The notes: a model not told the origin generated them from the letters alone. A stretch of DNA of 64,000 nucleotides from Bacillus licheniformis DSM 13 = ATCC 14580 (GCF_000011645.1 NC_006270.3:2973501-3037500); one strand, 5' to 3'; shown: positions 1-8,539, counted from the first letter of the stretch. Numbers and translations are program-made.

Positions 1-322
1 TCATTTCATCCGTCAATAAAACGGAGTCGCTGAACTTTTCGCCGCCGTGTACGACGCGGTGACCGATTCCGTCGATTTCATTTAAATCCTTGATAATGCC
101 GAATTTTGTCAGTTTATCCAGCAGCATTTTTACAGCTACGGAATGATCCGGAATATCTGTTGTTTCAGTCTTTTTTTCGTCGTTGACGGAAATCGTGAAG
201 ATGCCGTTATCCAGCCCGATTCGCTCAACAAGGCCTTTTGTTAATACTTTTTCGCTGGGCATTTCGAACAGTTGAAATTTCAGTGATGAGCTTCCAGCAT
301 TGATTGCAATAATTTTGGACAT
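1..322 (-). CDS. ackA: Acetate kinase, N-terminal 107 codons (3' end outside window)
   Basis: Makes acetate and ATP from acetyl phosphate, the last step of overflow metabolism. The ATG at 322-320 is preceded by GGAGCG. The protein opens [16 protein letters not shown], the acetate kinase phosphate-binding signature, and later shows GHRVVHGG, the second family signature. The gene runs off the left edge of the window, so only about a quarter of a roughly 395-residue enzyme is visible. It lies downstream of ytxK on the same strand but behind a terminator, so it has its own promoter region. A perfect cre box lies about 155 bp upstream of the start, which fits the known CcpA activation of ackA in B. 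subtilis. Confidence 0.97.
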
Positions 323-475
323 AAAATGACGCTCCTTTTTACCTATAGTCCGGTGACATTATGTTCAACCCGGAACATAAAAAATATGTATAAAATCGTT
401 CTTAGTAAATTCAAAAAATATCTGCCTTTCTCATTTAAACACTCAAAAGAGTGCATTTCAAGTCACGATCCGACA

Positions 476-489
476 TGTTAACGCTTTCA
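476..489 (-). promoter_or_regulatory. cre box (CcpA operator) upstream of ackA
   Basis: On the minus strand the site reads TGAAAGCGTTAACA, matching the cre consensus TGWAANCGNTNWCA at every position. It lies about 155 bp upstream of the ackA start, between ackA and the ytxK terminator. CcpA is known to activate ackA from an upstream cre in B. subtilis. The ccpA gene is also in this window. Confidence 0.85.
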
Positions 490-514
490 CTAAGAAATTA
501 TTATTTTCTGAATA

Positions 515-549
515 TAAAAATAGATCAGAGAATATATCTTCTCTGATCT
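515..549 (-). terminator. Rho-independent terminator of ytxK
   Basis: Inverted repeat AGATCAGAGAA / TTCTCTGATCT (522-549), followed on the minus strand by a T-rich tract. It ends the tpx-ytxK unit just before the ackA control region. Confidence 0.8.
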
Positions 550-551
550 GC

Positions 552-1538
552 TTATCTTTTTTCAGCCTGGAACCAGCTGTCGAGTTTGGCTGTCATGTTC
601 AGCATCGCATCCTGATTGGCGAATGACGGGACTTGCGCGAGCAGAACCTGTTTAGGCGCTTTCGCCTGTTCCCCATGCTTTTGTAAAACCAAAATGCTCT
701 TCGCGTGTGCTTCATCTTTGAAAATGGACAGCGGAAGCTGAAGCACTGCATTAATATGCGCATTGTTCTTTAAAAAGGTACGCAGCTTTTCGCTTTGACC
801 GCTTTCAAACAAATGGTTCGGAATCATAAAAAATAAATAGCCGCCCGGTTTCGTATAGGTCAAGCTTTGTTCAATAAACAAATGGTGTGAAAAAGAGTGG
901 CCTTCATCTGCCTTTAATTCGAAAGCGCGCGCACTTTCGTCATCAGGATAATATCCGACAGGAAGATCGCAGATGACCGCATCGGCATGTTCCATAAAAA
1001 TCGGCTGCAGGCTGTCCTGGTTAAAAAGCTCGATTTCCTTTTCCTGCAGGTTTGCCTGGACATAGGCCAGCTTGATCAGGACGTCATCAATCTCTGAGCC
1101 GAACGCTTTTCCCGCTTCCTCAGCCAGCTGGTTCAAAACGGCAAGCAGCAGGTTTCCAGTGCCGACCGCCGGATCAAACAGCGTCAATCCTTTTTTCCGC
1201 TCCATAAATTTGTTCACAAGATATCCGATAAATAATCCGATCGTATCGGGCGTCATCTGCCTGTTCGGATGAGGAATATCTTTCTGGCCTTTCAGTATGG
1301 CAAGCTGGAAGGCTTTCCGTATCGACTCATGACTGCACTCTGAAAAGCGCGCACGGCCGATCAGATCCTTCACCTTTTGTTCGGCTTCTTCGGAAAGCCC
1401 GCGGTCCGCAGAACCTGTAAAGAATGCCTCTCCGGCTTCCGCCAATCCTTCTATGTAAGGGATCTGCCGATCGCGTGCGATGACTTCCGCTCCTTTGTCA
1501 AGCCATTCATAAATCGTTTCGACTGGATAGTTTTGCAT
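552..1538 (-). CDS. ytxK: YtxK, SAM-dependent methyltransferase-like protein
   Basis: A protein of 328 residues, the family length. The ATG at 1538 is preferred because AAGGAG lies 10 nt upstream; the longer open frame would start inside that ribosome site. Around residue 120 FDPAVGTGN is a Rossmann SAM-binding motif I, and DLPVGYYP sits where N6-adenine methylases carry their NPPY catalytic motif. This suggests a DNA-methylase-like fold with an altered active site. YtxK lies next to ackA in Bacillus genomes. Its substrate is unknown to me, and no specificity domain or restriction partner is present. Confidence 0.9.
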   Translation of the reverse strand: MQNYPVETIYEWLDKGAEVIARDRQIPYIEGLAEAGEAFFTGSADRGLSEEAEQKVKDLIGRARFSECSHESIRKAFQLAILKGQKDIPHPNRQMTPDTIGLFIGYLVNKFMERKKGLTLFDPAVGTGNLLLAVLNQLAEEAGKAFGSEIDDVLIKLAYVQANLQEKEIELFNQDSLQPIFMEHADAVICDLPVGYYPDDESARAFELKADEGHSFSHHLFIEQSLTYTKPGGYLFFMIPNHLFESGQSEKLRTFLKNNAHINAVLQLPLSIFKDEAHAKSILVLQKHGEQAKAPKQVLLAQVPSFANQDAMLNMTAKLDSWFQAEKR

Positions 1539-1573
1539 GATGATGTCTCTCCTTATCAAAAAATCAAAGCCAT

Positions 1574-1612
1574 GAAAAGAGCTCCGGCAAGATGAACACC
1601 TGGAGCCCTTTT
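1574..1612 (-). terminator. Terminator downstream of tpx
   Basis: Stem AAAAGAGCTCC / GGAGCCCTTTT with one wobble pair, between the tpx stop and the ytxK start. The pairing leaves U-rich ends on both strands. It probably gives partial termination between tpx and ytxK. Confidence 0.65.
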
Positions 1613-1623
1613 ATGAGTTGAAT

Positions 1624-2127
1624 TTACTTAACGAGTGATTTGGCAGCTTCGATGGCTTTGTCGTAGTCCGGATGGTTTGTCGCTTCGCTGACGTATTCAG
1701 TGTAGACAACTTTTCCGTTTTCATCTAAAACAAATACGGCGCGGGCAAGCAATCTCAATTCTTTAATGTAAACCCCGAATGCTTCCCCAAAAGACATCTC
1801 CCTGTGATCTGACAATGTTTCCACATTTTCAATTCCGTTTGCTCCGCACCAGCGCGCCTGTGCAAACGGCAGGTCAGCGCTGATCGTATACACTTTCACC
1901 GAACCGAGGCCTGCGGCTTCTTCGTTAAAGCGGCGGGTCTGTGCGTCACAAACACCTGTATCGATAGACGGAATCACCGAAATAACCGCCGGTTTGCCTT
2001 TGATGTCCTGAAGTGTGACTTCCTCAAGCGAATTGGACAAAACCGTGAAATCAGGCGCCTGGTCTCCGACTTTCACTTCTGAACCCACCAGTGTCACCGG
2101 GTTTCCCTTAAATGTAATTGAAGCCAT
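1624..2127 (-). CDS. tpx: Thiol peroxidase (atypical 2-Cys peroxiredoxin)
   Basis: A 167-residue peroxiredoxin that reduces hydroperoxides using thioredoxin. The third of three consecutive in-frame ATGs (2127) is chosen because AGGAGG lies 7 nt upstream and the resulting length equals that of B. subtilis Tpx. The peroxidatic cysteine is residue 60 in DTGVCDAQTRRF, and the resolving cysteine is residue 94 in ARWCGANG; both are present. Cytoplasmic. It lies upstream of ytxK on the same strand, separated by a modest hairpin. Confidence 0.97.
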   Translation of the reverse strand: MASITFKGNPVTLVGSEVKVGDQAPDFTVLSNSLEEVTLQDIKGKPAVISVIPSIDTGVCDAQTRRFNEEAAGLGSVKVYTISADLPFAQARWCGANGIENVETLSDHREMSFGEAFGVYIKELRLLARAVFVLDENGKVVYTEYVSEATNHPDYDKAIEAAKSLVK

Positions 2128-2196
2128 CATCATTCCTCCTTCATTTATGTATGACTCTACTATAAAAGAGTTTAGGACAAACTGCAAAGCTTAAGT

Positions 2197-2259
2197 CCGG
2201 CAGAGACAAAAAAAGTTAACTGCTGCAGGAACAGTTAACTTCTGGGACTCTGTTGCCGG
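2197..2259 (-). terminator. Nested inverted repeats, ytfJ terminator
   Basis: The inner stem AGTTAACTG / CAGTTAACT (2214-2222 and 2232-2240) is perfect and is followed on the minus strand by TTTTTTT, a classical terminator for the ytfI-ytfJ unit. Around it lies a second pair, CCGGCAGAG near 2197-2205 and CTCTGTTGCCGG at 2248-2259, so the whole segment can fold as a hairpin on a hairpin. Confidence 0.75.
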
Positions 2260-2272
2260 AAAGCCGGGGCTT

Positions 2273-2731
2273 TTAAAAAGGAGGCGTCTGGTTTTGACGG
2301 TTCATATTTTGCTTCTGCTTATCGTTTTTCTTAAACATATGCTGAATCCGTTCGATCGTTTGCGGAGCTGAGTCTAAAATCTTATCGATGACGTGCGTGT
2401 TTTCATCCAAATGCAGTACTTTAACGCCTGATGATCCGACAATCAAAAAAGCAATCGGCGTAATCGATACGCCTCCTCCGCTTCCCCCGCCAAACGGGAG
2501 CTTCGATTCTTTTCGTTCGCGGTCTCCATCGCTCGCTTTGGATTCGGCCGGTTTATTGCCGCCGAACTCGCTTCCGCCAGCCGCAAAGCCGAATCCCACT
2601 CTGGAGACGGTTAGGATGACGCTGCCGTCAGGTGTTTCCACAGGATCTCCGATAATGGTATTGACATCAATCATTTCTTTTAAGTTTTCCATTGCGGTTT
2701 TCATCAAACCTTGAATTGGATGTTCAGCCAT
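2273..2731 (-). CDS. ytfJ: GerW-family sporulation protein YtfJ
   Basis: A 152-residue protein of the YtfJ/GerW family, made in the forespore and linked to spore germination in Bacillus. The start region MAEHPIQGLMKTAMENL is typical of the family. The centre is glycine-rich (VGFGFAAGGSEF and later FGGGSGGGVSITP), followed by the conserved segment around PIAFLIV. The C-terminal 20 residues are polar and rich in N and Q. It is 12 nt downstream of ytfI, consistent with a two-gene operon. Biochemical function unknown. Confidence 0.93.
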   Translation of the reverse strand: MAEHPIQGLMKTAMENLKEMIDVNTIIGDPVETPDGSVILTVSRVGFGFAAGGSEFGGNKPAESKASDGDRERKESKLPFGGGSGGGVSITPIAFLIVGSSGVKVLHLDENTHVIDKILDSAPQTIERIQHMFKKNDKQKQNMNRQNQTPPF

Positions 2732-2743
2732 ATTCTATTCCTC

Positions 2744-3427
2744 CTATACTGATGAATCATTCTTTGTTGAACCTGACAGATTTTTTGGCAGCTTAAATAA
2801 GCCGCGCATTTTCCCTTTCCAGTTCACCACGATTCTGAAAGCTGCGGTTATAGCATGTCCAACCCGAAAATGGAATATACATGTCAGATGCGTTTTGGAG
2901 GAACGGCTGTTAAAGGCTGGAATCACCTCGTATTCCGGCTGGCTGTCAAAGCAAAAAAGCTGATGCAAGAGAGCCACCGTGCCGGCTTTCAGGGACCAGG
3001 CGCCGCCTGTGACAATCCCGGTTAAAGCCGCGTCAGGAAAGCCGAGGACAGAGGTCCATTCGAGCTTCGTGACGTGAATCCGCTTCATAAACCGGCGGAT
3101 GATCGGCTGCATATTGATGATCTGTTCCACCAATTTTTTGATTTGCTTCGTACTATCGAACACTTCCCGATAGCCGATTTTTCTCCTCTTTTTATCTTTT
3201 TTCAGAGCCGAATTCGTCTGTTCTTTCACATCAACGGTCATATCCTCCTGGTTGATTTTAATCACCGGAATCTCCCTTTTAATGCGCAGAATGCCAAAAG
3301 CCGTCCGAACTTTGACGGTCAGCCGGTCGTCATCGTCTGTATGAAGATACTCGATCGCTACGCGGATTTTCATTATCATCAATGCTGCCAAAAGAATGAA
3401 TACTCCCGCAATCCATATGTAAATCAT
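2744..3427 (-). CDS. ytfI: YtfI, DUF2953 membrane protein
   Basis: A 227-residue protein. The ATG at 3427 follows AGGAAGTGAAATC. A hydrophobic segment (residues 2-20) anchors the N-terminus, followed by a soluble domain with the conserved KIRVAIEY and PEYEVIPAFNSRSSKTHLT stretches of DUF2953. The upstream in-frame extension has no ribosome site and overlaps the promoter region, so it is excluded. It forms an operon with ytfJ, suggesting a role in the developing spore. Molecular role unknown. Confidence 0.88.
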   Translation of the reverse strand: MIYIWIAGVFILLAALMIMKIRVAIEYLHTDDDDRLTVKVRTAFGILRIKREIPVIKINQEDMTVDVKEQTNSALKKDKKRRKIGYREVFDSTKQIKKLVEQIINMQPIIRRFMKRIHVTKLEWTSVLGFPDAALTGIVTGGAWSLKAGTVALLHQLFCFDSQPEYEVIPAFNSRSSKTHLTCIFHFRVGHAITAAFRIVVNWKGKMRGLFKLPKNLSGSTKNDSSV

Positions 3428-3511
3428 GATTTCACTTCCTCTTATACTAAGCATTATAGGAAGAAAACTGGAAAAATAAACATAGCCGGAATTCCGCCGA
3501 TACAAAGGAAT

Positions 3512-3544
3512 AAAAAAACCCGGCAGTCTTCAGCCGGGTTTAAA
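3512..3544 (-). terminator. Terminator of the sppA-yteJ operon
   Basis: Stem AACCCGGC / GCCGGGTT with an 8-nt loop; U-rich on the minus-strand transcript, immediately after the yteJ stop. Confidence 0.9.
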
Positions 3545-3548
3545 ACTC

Positions 3549-4067
3549 TCAGTCTTTTTTTCGATACAGTTTTTCATGGATAACCGCAGTGTCCGCAAAG
3601 AAATCGTGAATCCCTTGTTTCTTAGGCGAAAACGCTGCTACGAGATACGTAATATATAAACTGTTGATATAGCGGCCGATAAACTCCCTAAACAGGACCA
3701 CATCCCATGTCAGCCCTTTTTCCGGGACAAGCGACACGACCTTCAGCCCGAATACCATCTTGCCCAACGTCTGTCCGAAATACTTCGTCATCAGGACAAA
3801 GTAAGCAAAAAATACTGCCGCCGTCACAAAAGAATAAAGCGAAAAGGTGAAAAACCCTGATTCTTTAGGGAGGTTCAGCAGGCTGAAAACGGGTGAAACC
3901 GCTAAGTTGTTGATGCTGCCGATAACAACCCCGTCAAGCAGAAAAGCAAACAGCCTGATCCAAAAACCGGCATAGGCATGCTCTACATGCGGGGCCGATT
4001 CTTCCCTGGAAACGCCGACATTCGGCGATAATTCATTATGATCCTTTCCATCATAAGTCACATCCAT
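3549..4067 (-). CDS. yteJ: RDD-family membrane protein YteJ
   Basis: A 172-residue integral membrane protein with an RDD domain. After a polar N-terminal 30 residues, GFWIRLFAFLLDGVVIG holds the family's R-x-x-A-x-x-D arrangement, with further hydrophobic segments near residues 70-95 and 135-150. GQTLGKMVFGLKVV is the other family hallmark. It is 15 nt downstream of sppA in one operon. In B. subtilis YteJ modulates SppA and both contribute to lantibiotic resistance under SigW; that role is inferred here from synteny. Confidence 0.9.
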   Translation of the reverse strand: MDVTYDGKDHNELSPNVGVSREESAPHVEHAYAGFWIRLFAFLLDGVVIGSINNLAVSPVFSLLNLPKESGFFTFSLYSFVTAAVFFAYFVLMTKYFGQTLGKMVFGLKVVSLVPEKGLTWDVVLFREFIGRYINSLYITYLVAAFSPKKQGIHDFFADTAVIHEKLYRKKD

Positions 4068-4082
4068 TTTTTCGGTCCCCTC

Positions 4083-5090
4083 CTATTTGGCATATAAATA
4101 CATGAGTCTCGGTGCACCGGATTGAGAAATCGCTTCTTTAATGTTTAAGAAATCAGCTTCGCTTTTAAACATCTTATTTGCAGTCATTGAAAACAGCGAG
4201 GCAAGGCCGGCTGATTCTTCATAGCTGACAACAGATGCGCCGGCAAGGTTTTTGTGGTCCTTTTTCATCGCTTTGACCGCATCTTCATAATAGCCGAGCT
4301 CATCAATGAGATGGTTCTGTTTCGCCTGGCGGCCGTCATAGACACGTCCGTCGGCAATTTTTTTCACGTCATTTTCGGACATGCCGCGCCCTTCGGCAAT
4401 AACATCTACAAACCCTTCGTACGCGTCATCGACCATTGACTGCATGATTTCTCTTTCTTTTTTCGTCATATCGCGCGTCGGTGACATGATATCTTTAAAC
4501 TCACCGCTTTTAATCGTCTCCGTTTTTAATCCAAGCTTCTCTGCAAGCTTGCTGTAGTTAAGGCTTTCCATGATGACCCCGAGTGAACCCGTCAGCGTGT
4601 CAGGCGCTGCAAAGATTTTGTCGGCAGGCGTTGAAATGTAATAGCCGCCGGACGCAGCCATCGATCCCATTGATACGTAAATCGGTTTTTTCGTATCTTT
4701 TTTGATCTCTTCAAGCTTCTTATGTATCTCAGCGCTCTCGTATACTCCGCCACCCGGAGAATTGACGCGCAGAACAATGCCCTTTACGGCAGAATCGTCT
4801 TTTGCTTTTTCAAGCATTTGCAAAAACGATCTGTGGTTGTAGCCTTCAGAGCTGAACAGGCCTGAAGCGCCGCCATTGTCGGAAATCGTTCCGTTCACTT
4901 CAAGAACGGCGATTTTTCTTGAGCTGTTTCCTTGTTCAAGCACCGTTTCTTCCTGGGTGTCATTGAGGCCAAACTGCATCTTTCCGTCATTCCCCATCGT
5001 GTCAAATACTGCAAGCAAAAGGCTCATCACCGCAGATAACGCAAAAACGCCCAGCGCGATGACAAGTGCGATCCATCTTTTCGCATTCAT
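4083..5090 (-). CDS. sppA: Signal peptide peptidase SppA
   Basis: A 335-residue membrane-anchored serine peptidase that degrades leftover signal peptides. Residues 6-28 form a transmembrane anchor. The Ser/Lys dyad is present: Ser147 in SMAASGGYY and Lys199 in SGEFKD, matching the B. subtilis enzyme. Glycine-rich RVNSPGGGV forms the oxyanion region. The ATG at 5090 has AAGGAGG a good distance upstream. First gene of the sppA-yteJ operon, with a SigW-like promoter about 45 bp upstream. Confidence 0.96.
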   Translation of the reverse strand: MNAKRWIALVIALGVFALSAVMSLLLAVFDTMGNDGKMQFGLNDTQEETVLEQGNSSRKIAVLEVNGTISDNGGASGLFSSEGYNHRSFLQMLEKAKDDSAVKGIVLRVNSPGGGVYESAEIHKKLEEIKKDTKKPIYVSMGSMAASGGYYISTPADKIFAAPDTLTGSLGVIMESLNYSKLAEKLGLKTETIKSGEFKDIMSPTRDMTKKEREIMQSMVDDAYEGFVDVIAEGRGMSENDVKKIADGRVYDGRQAKQNHLIDELGYYEDAVKAMKKDHKNLAGASVVSYEESAGLASLFSMTANKMFKSEADFLNIKEAISQSGAPRLMYLYAK

Positions 5091-5131
5091 TTTGTCTGTT
5101 CTCCTCCTTTGAATAAAAAAGCTGCATGTCT

Positions 5132-5160
5132 TAGTACGTATATGAAGAGAAAAAGTTCAT
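5132..5160 (-). promoter_or_regulatory. SigW-type promoter of sppA-yteJ
   Basis: The minus strand shows ATGAAC followed by a T-rich spacer of 16 nt and then CGTACTA. This resembles the ECF SigW consensus TGAAAC-N16-CGTA, sharing the AAC of the -35 element and the whole -10 core. The orthologous B. subtilis operon is known to belong to the SigW regulon. Confidence 0.65.
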
Positions 5161-5282
5161 TATGATGCCGCTTCATATACAAGAAGTTTTTGGACATGGT
5201 AAACTAAGGGTCACAGGTCATTTTAACATATATGTTAGATGGCAGAAAAATCTAAACTTAACAGACAAAGGGGAGAATGATT

Positions 5283-6080
5283 GTGACAGACCGCCGAAAC
5301 ATTTATTTCTTTTACAAAAAAAGCGAAGAAACCGACGAGCAGTGCAAAAAACTGAAACAGCTTGCCGAAGAACACGGATTTCGCGTCGTTCACCATCACA
5401 ATGAAGCCAATATTATCGCAAGCATCGGCGGCGACGGGACATTTTTGCAGGCTGTTCGAAAGACGAACTTCAGGGATGACTGCCTGTACGTAGGCGTGGC
5501 CAAAAAGGGGAAAGCTCATTTGTATGCGGATTTTAATATATATGATACCGATAAAATGATTGAAGCGACAAACTCGGAGCAAATCGAGGTCAGAAAATAT
5601 CCTCTGATCGATGTAACCGTTGACGGGACCAGCTTTCAATGTCTAAATGAAGTATCCATCCGTTCAAGCATTATTAAAACATTTGTAATGGACGTCTATA
5701 TAGATGATCTTCATTTTGAAACATTCCGGGGGGACGGAATGATCGTGTCCACTCCGACCGGAAGCACCGCTTATAACAAATCGGTTGATGGGGCAATCGT
5801 TGATCCGCTGATTCCATGCATACAGGTGACAGAGCTCGCTTCATTGAACAACAACACATACAGAACCCTCGGCTCGCCGTTTATTTTAAGCGCGGATCGA
5901 AAGCTGACATTAAAAATCGTCCAGGACGGGAACGACTATCCGATCATCGGCCTTGATAACGAAGCCTTCAGTACGATGAATGTGAAAGAAGTCGAAGTCA
6001 GCCTCTCCGGCAAGATGATCAAAACCATTAAATTAAAAGATAATTCGTTCTGGGAAAAAGTAAGGCGCACATTTCTATAA
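5283..6080 (+). CDS. ppnKB: NAD kinase (second Bacillus paralogue, YtdI type)
   Basis: Phosphorylates NAD to NADP in the cytoplasm. GTG at 5283 is chosen over the in-frame ATG at 5277: the ribosome site AGGGGAG lies 7 nt before the GTG but almost abuts the ATG. This gives 265 residues. The NAD-kinase motifs are in order: IGGDGTFLQ near residue 50, CLNEVSIRSS near 120 and TPTGSTAYNKS near 155. The gene is divergent from sppA and isolated, and ends at a bidirectional terminator. Confidence 0.95.
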   Translation: MTDRRNIYFFYKKSEETDEQCKKLKQLAEEHGFRVVHHHNEANIIASIGGDGTFLQAVRKTNFRDDCLYVGVAKKGKAHLYADFNIYDTDKMIEATNSEQIEVRKYPLIDVTVDGTSFQCLNEVSIRSSIIKTFVMDVYIDDLHFETFRGDGMIVSTPTGSTAYNKSVDGAIVDPLIPCIQVTELASLNNNTYRTLGSPFILSADRKLTLKIVQDGNDYPIIGLDNEAFSTMNVKEVEVSLSGKMIKTIKLKDNSFWEKVRRTFL

Positions 6081-6099
6081 TTTTGAAAACCTTTTCATT

Positions 6100-6133
6100 A
6101 AAAAAGAGCAAGACGATCGTCTTGCTCTTTTTT
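6100..6133. terminator. Bidirectional terminator
   Basis: A perfect 34-bp palindrome centred on GACGATCGTC, with six A at the left and six T at the right. It terminates ppnKB from the left and the efflux operon from the right. Confidence 0.93.
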
Positions 6134-6141
6134 GCGAATGC

Positions 6142-6777
6142 CTATAACGAAATTTTCACTTCCGCATTCATGCCGGGAAGCAATTTGGCGGACGGATTTT
6201 GAATCGAAATCTTGACTTGAACTTTCTCGGTGACTTTCGTATAGTCTCCGCTTTGGTTCATTTCCGGAAACATTGAAAATACCGAATCTGTCGCATATCC
6301 GATCTCTTCGACCTTCCCTTCAAACGTTGTATCAGGGTCCCCGTCGACTTTGATGTCCACTTTGTCGTCTTTTTCGATATCGCGTAATTCCGTTTCTTTA
6401 ATATGAGCCGTAATATATATGTTATCCATATCGGCAGTTTGACCGATGACAACCCCCGCATTTACGATTTTATGATTGACGGCTGTATTTTTGACCAGTG
6501 TTCCGTCGGAAATGGCTTTGACAGCTACCGACTGCTGCCCGTCCGATATTTTTCCGAGGTTGTCGCCGTCTGATATATGGTCGCCTTCTTTTGCATCCCA
6601 GCCGCTTAATTTTCCGGAAGCAGGCGCCGTTATTTTTGTCATATTTGCGGAAACCCTTGCTTCATCCGTCGTGACATAATGTTTATTTTGATAATAGTAA
6701 TATCCGCATACAGCGACAAGCGCTAAAGTTGCGATAATACCAATCATATTGATGATCATCAAACGTCCTTTACTCAT
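6142..6777 (-). CDS. HlyD/EmrA-like membrane fusion protein
   Basis: A 211-residue adaptor of the HlyD family. Residues 9-27 form a single transmembrane anchor, followed by the biotinyl-lipoyl-like half motifs (VTTDEARVSAN, ITAPASGKLSGW and VKAISDGTLVKN) and a beta-barrel end (LLPGMNAEVKI). No long coiled coil is present, as in other Gram-positive adaptors. It starts 2 nt after the MFS gene, so the two are translationally linked and probably form one drug or metabolite exporter. Resembles B. subtilis YhbJ; substrate unknown. Confidence 0.85.
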   Translation of the reverse strand: MSKGRLMIINMIGIIATLALVAVCGYYYYQNKHYVTTDEARVSANMTKITAPASGKLSGWDAKEGDHISDGDNLGKISDGQQSVAVKAISDGTLVKNTAVNHKIVNAGVVIGQTADMDNIYITAHIKETELRDIEKDDKVDIKVDGDPDTTFEGKVEEIGYATDSVFSMFPEMNQSGDYTKVTEKVQVKISIQNPSAKLLPGMNAEVKISL

Positions 6778-6779
6778 GT

Positions 6780-8402
6780 TTATCCTATCTCCTTTTGTTG
6801 ACTTGCTGAAGGGTCTGGCAGGCGAAGGCGCTTCTGAACGAGCGATCTTCCTTTTCCGGTCGCTGCCTTTCCAATTGAAGCCGCAAGCATGATGATGCTT
6901 AGCCAGAGCAGTATCGTAAACAAATCGTGATATGCGCCAAGGGCTGAAGCTTTTCTGGCATTTGCAACAATCGTATAGGCCGCCATGTTCTTCGCATCAC
7001 CAACAGAAAGCCCGCTGCTGACAAAATCACGAATCATTTTTGACAATTCCAGCTGAATTTCAGGATCAGCTTCACTGATATGTCCTCTTATCATCTCGTA
7101 GTGCACCGCATTCTTCATTGAAGCAAACCAGCCGATCACCGGTGCAGCCCAGGCACCGGCGAAATTGCGGATAAAGTGAAGCGAAACCGAGCGTTTTGAA
7201 GCTTGGTGAATATCTCCGGCAAGCGCCGTGCCCAGCGCTCCCGATACCAATACCATGCTGACGCCGCTGCCCAGCAAAACAGCATGAAGATATAACGACT
7301 CCATCGAAACACCGGGTTGAACCGATCTCCATTCCATACCGACGATGATCATTTCCAAAGCGCCGATACAGCCGAGCAATCCGGCGCCAAAATGATCATA
7401 CAAAAGCGTGCTGAGCACGGCAGTAGCTAAAATCCCTGCGAAAAAACACAAATAAAAGCGTGTCATGCTTTCAAAAGAAGCCTCTGCAATGTTTTCCAAA
7501 AATCCGTTTATCCCGGCAAGGGAAACAATGATTGCAATGTGTGAAGCAACGGCCATGACTGTCCCGGAAACAGCTTTTGCGGACCACAGTGAACGAAACG
7601 GCACAAGAGGTTCCCGGGCGCGCAAGTCTGTAATGACAAACAACGCCAAAATGATGAATCCGGCCAAAAAGAACGGCCACACATAAAAAGAATGAACACC
7701 CGTCTTCTGCAAATTGATAAGCGGCACCGTCAAAACAACCATGAGCAATGAGAGCATAAAAACGCCCGTCTTATCAATCGAATGATGCTCCCGCTCATCC
7801 GCTGCTTGTTTCGGCAAAGAAAAGAAGCCGATCACAAGGCAAAGGACAGGCGAACAAATATTTAATATAAACACCCAGCGCCATGCATCCGCGCTGAGTG
7901 ACAGGGAACCAAAAACCGCTCCGATGGCAGAAGCGCCGAACAATCCGCTAATGACGAAAAACAAAAACAAATTGCGGACCTTGTTCGGAAACGAAATCAA
8001 TTTGACAGGAAGAATCGTCAAAAATAACATTCCGGAGCATAATCCTTGTATCACCCTTCCGATAAGAAGCGAAAACAAGCCTGCTGAAAATGCGTCGATC
8101 AGCGAGCCGCATAAAAATAAGGTGATGAGTGTCAGGTAGCTGTTCCGAATGCCGAACCTCCTTGAAAATATACGTCCAAGCGGAACACCGAGAGCAAAAG
8201 CAAGATTTGTCAAAATGGACGGAATCCGCATATCGTCCGGTGACAAATGAAGTCCGTTTTGAATGACGACTTGACTGAGCGTATAGGAAAGATTAAGAAA
8301 ATATTGCGGCCCAATGGCCAGTATCGTTAAAACCGAAATGATCAAATACTTCGGAATGCCGATTTTTTTAGAGCTCGGGATCGCCACATCAGATTGACTC
8401 AT
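6780..8402 (-). CDS. DHA2-type MFS drug/metabolite exporter
   Basis: A 540-residue major-facilitator protein. The ATG at 8402 follows GGAGGAGCGCTT; the longer frame has no ribosome site. About 14 hydrophobic segments are predicted by eye, the number typical of DHA2 (EmrB/QacA) proteins. The N-terminal half contains the loop segment LGRIFSRRFGIR, at the position of the MFS loop 2-3 motif. It resembles the YhcA transporter of B. subtilis. It lies between a MarR-type gene upstream and a membrane fusion protein downstream, with its own promoter and a putative operator. Confidence 0.85.
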   Translation of the reverse strand: MSQSDVAIPSSKKIGIPKYLIISVLTILAIGPQYFLNLSYTLSQVVIQNGLHLSPDDMRIPSILTNLAFALGVPLGRIFSRRFGIRNSYLTLITLFLCGSLIDAFSAGLFSLLIGRVIQGLCSGMLFLTILPVKLISFPNKVRNLFLFFVISGLFGASAIGAVFGSLSLSADAWRWVFILNICSPVLCLVIGFFSLPKQAADEREHHSIDKTGVFMLSLLMVVLTVPLINLQKTGVHSFYVWPFFLAGFIILALFVITDLRAREPLVPFRSLWSAKAVSGTVMAVASHIAIIVSLAGINGFLENIAEASFESMTRFYLCFFAGILATAVLSTLLYDHFGAGLLGCIGALEMIIVGMEWRSVQPGVSMESLYLHAVLLGSGVSMVLVSGALGTALAGDIHQASKRSVSLHFIRNFAGAWAAPVIGWFASMKNAVHYEMIRGHISEADPEIQLELSKMIRDFVSSGLSVGDAKNMAAYTIVANARKASALGAYHDLFTILLWLSIIMLAASIGKAATGKGRSLVQKRLRLPDPSASQQKEIG

Positions 8403-8433
8403 AAGCGCTCCTCCTTTAGTTATATATTTCATA

Positions 8434-8486
8434 TTACAAGTTGTATTATGCAAGTTAAATTATACATCCTTCCCGCAATAATTCAA
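8434..8486 (-). promoter_or_regulatory. Promoter and putative MarR operator of the efflux genes
   Basis: On the minus strand -35 TTGAAT (8481-8486), a 16-nt spacer and -10 TATAAT (8459-8464). Just downstream lies AACTTG-N9-AACTTG containing the near-palindrome TACAACTTGTA (about 8435-8445). An imperfect dyad overlapping the transcription start is where MarR-type repressors usually bind. The regulator gene immediately upstream is the obvious candidate. Confidence 0.55.
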
Positions 8487-8500
8487 CCGAAAGAAAAAGA

Positions 8501-8533
8501 AAAGGCTGATGATCGTCTGACCAACCAGCCTTT
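8501..8533 (-). terminator. Terminator of the MarR gene
   Basis: Stem AAAGGCTG / CAGCCTTT flanked on the transcript's 3' side by TTCTTTTTCTTTC. It separates the regulator from the transporter genes. Confidence 0.75.
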
Positions 8534-8539
8534 AGCCGC

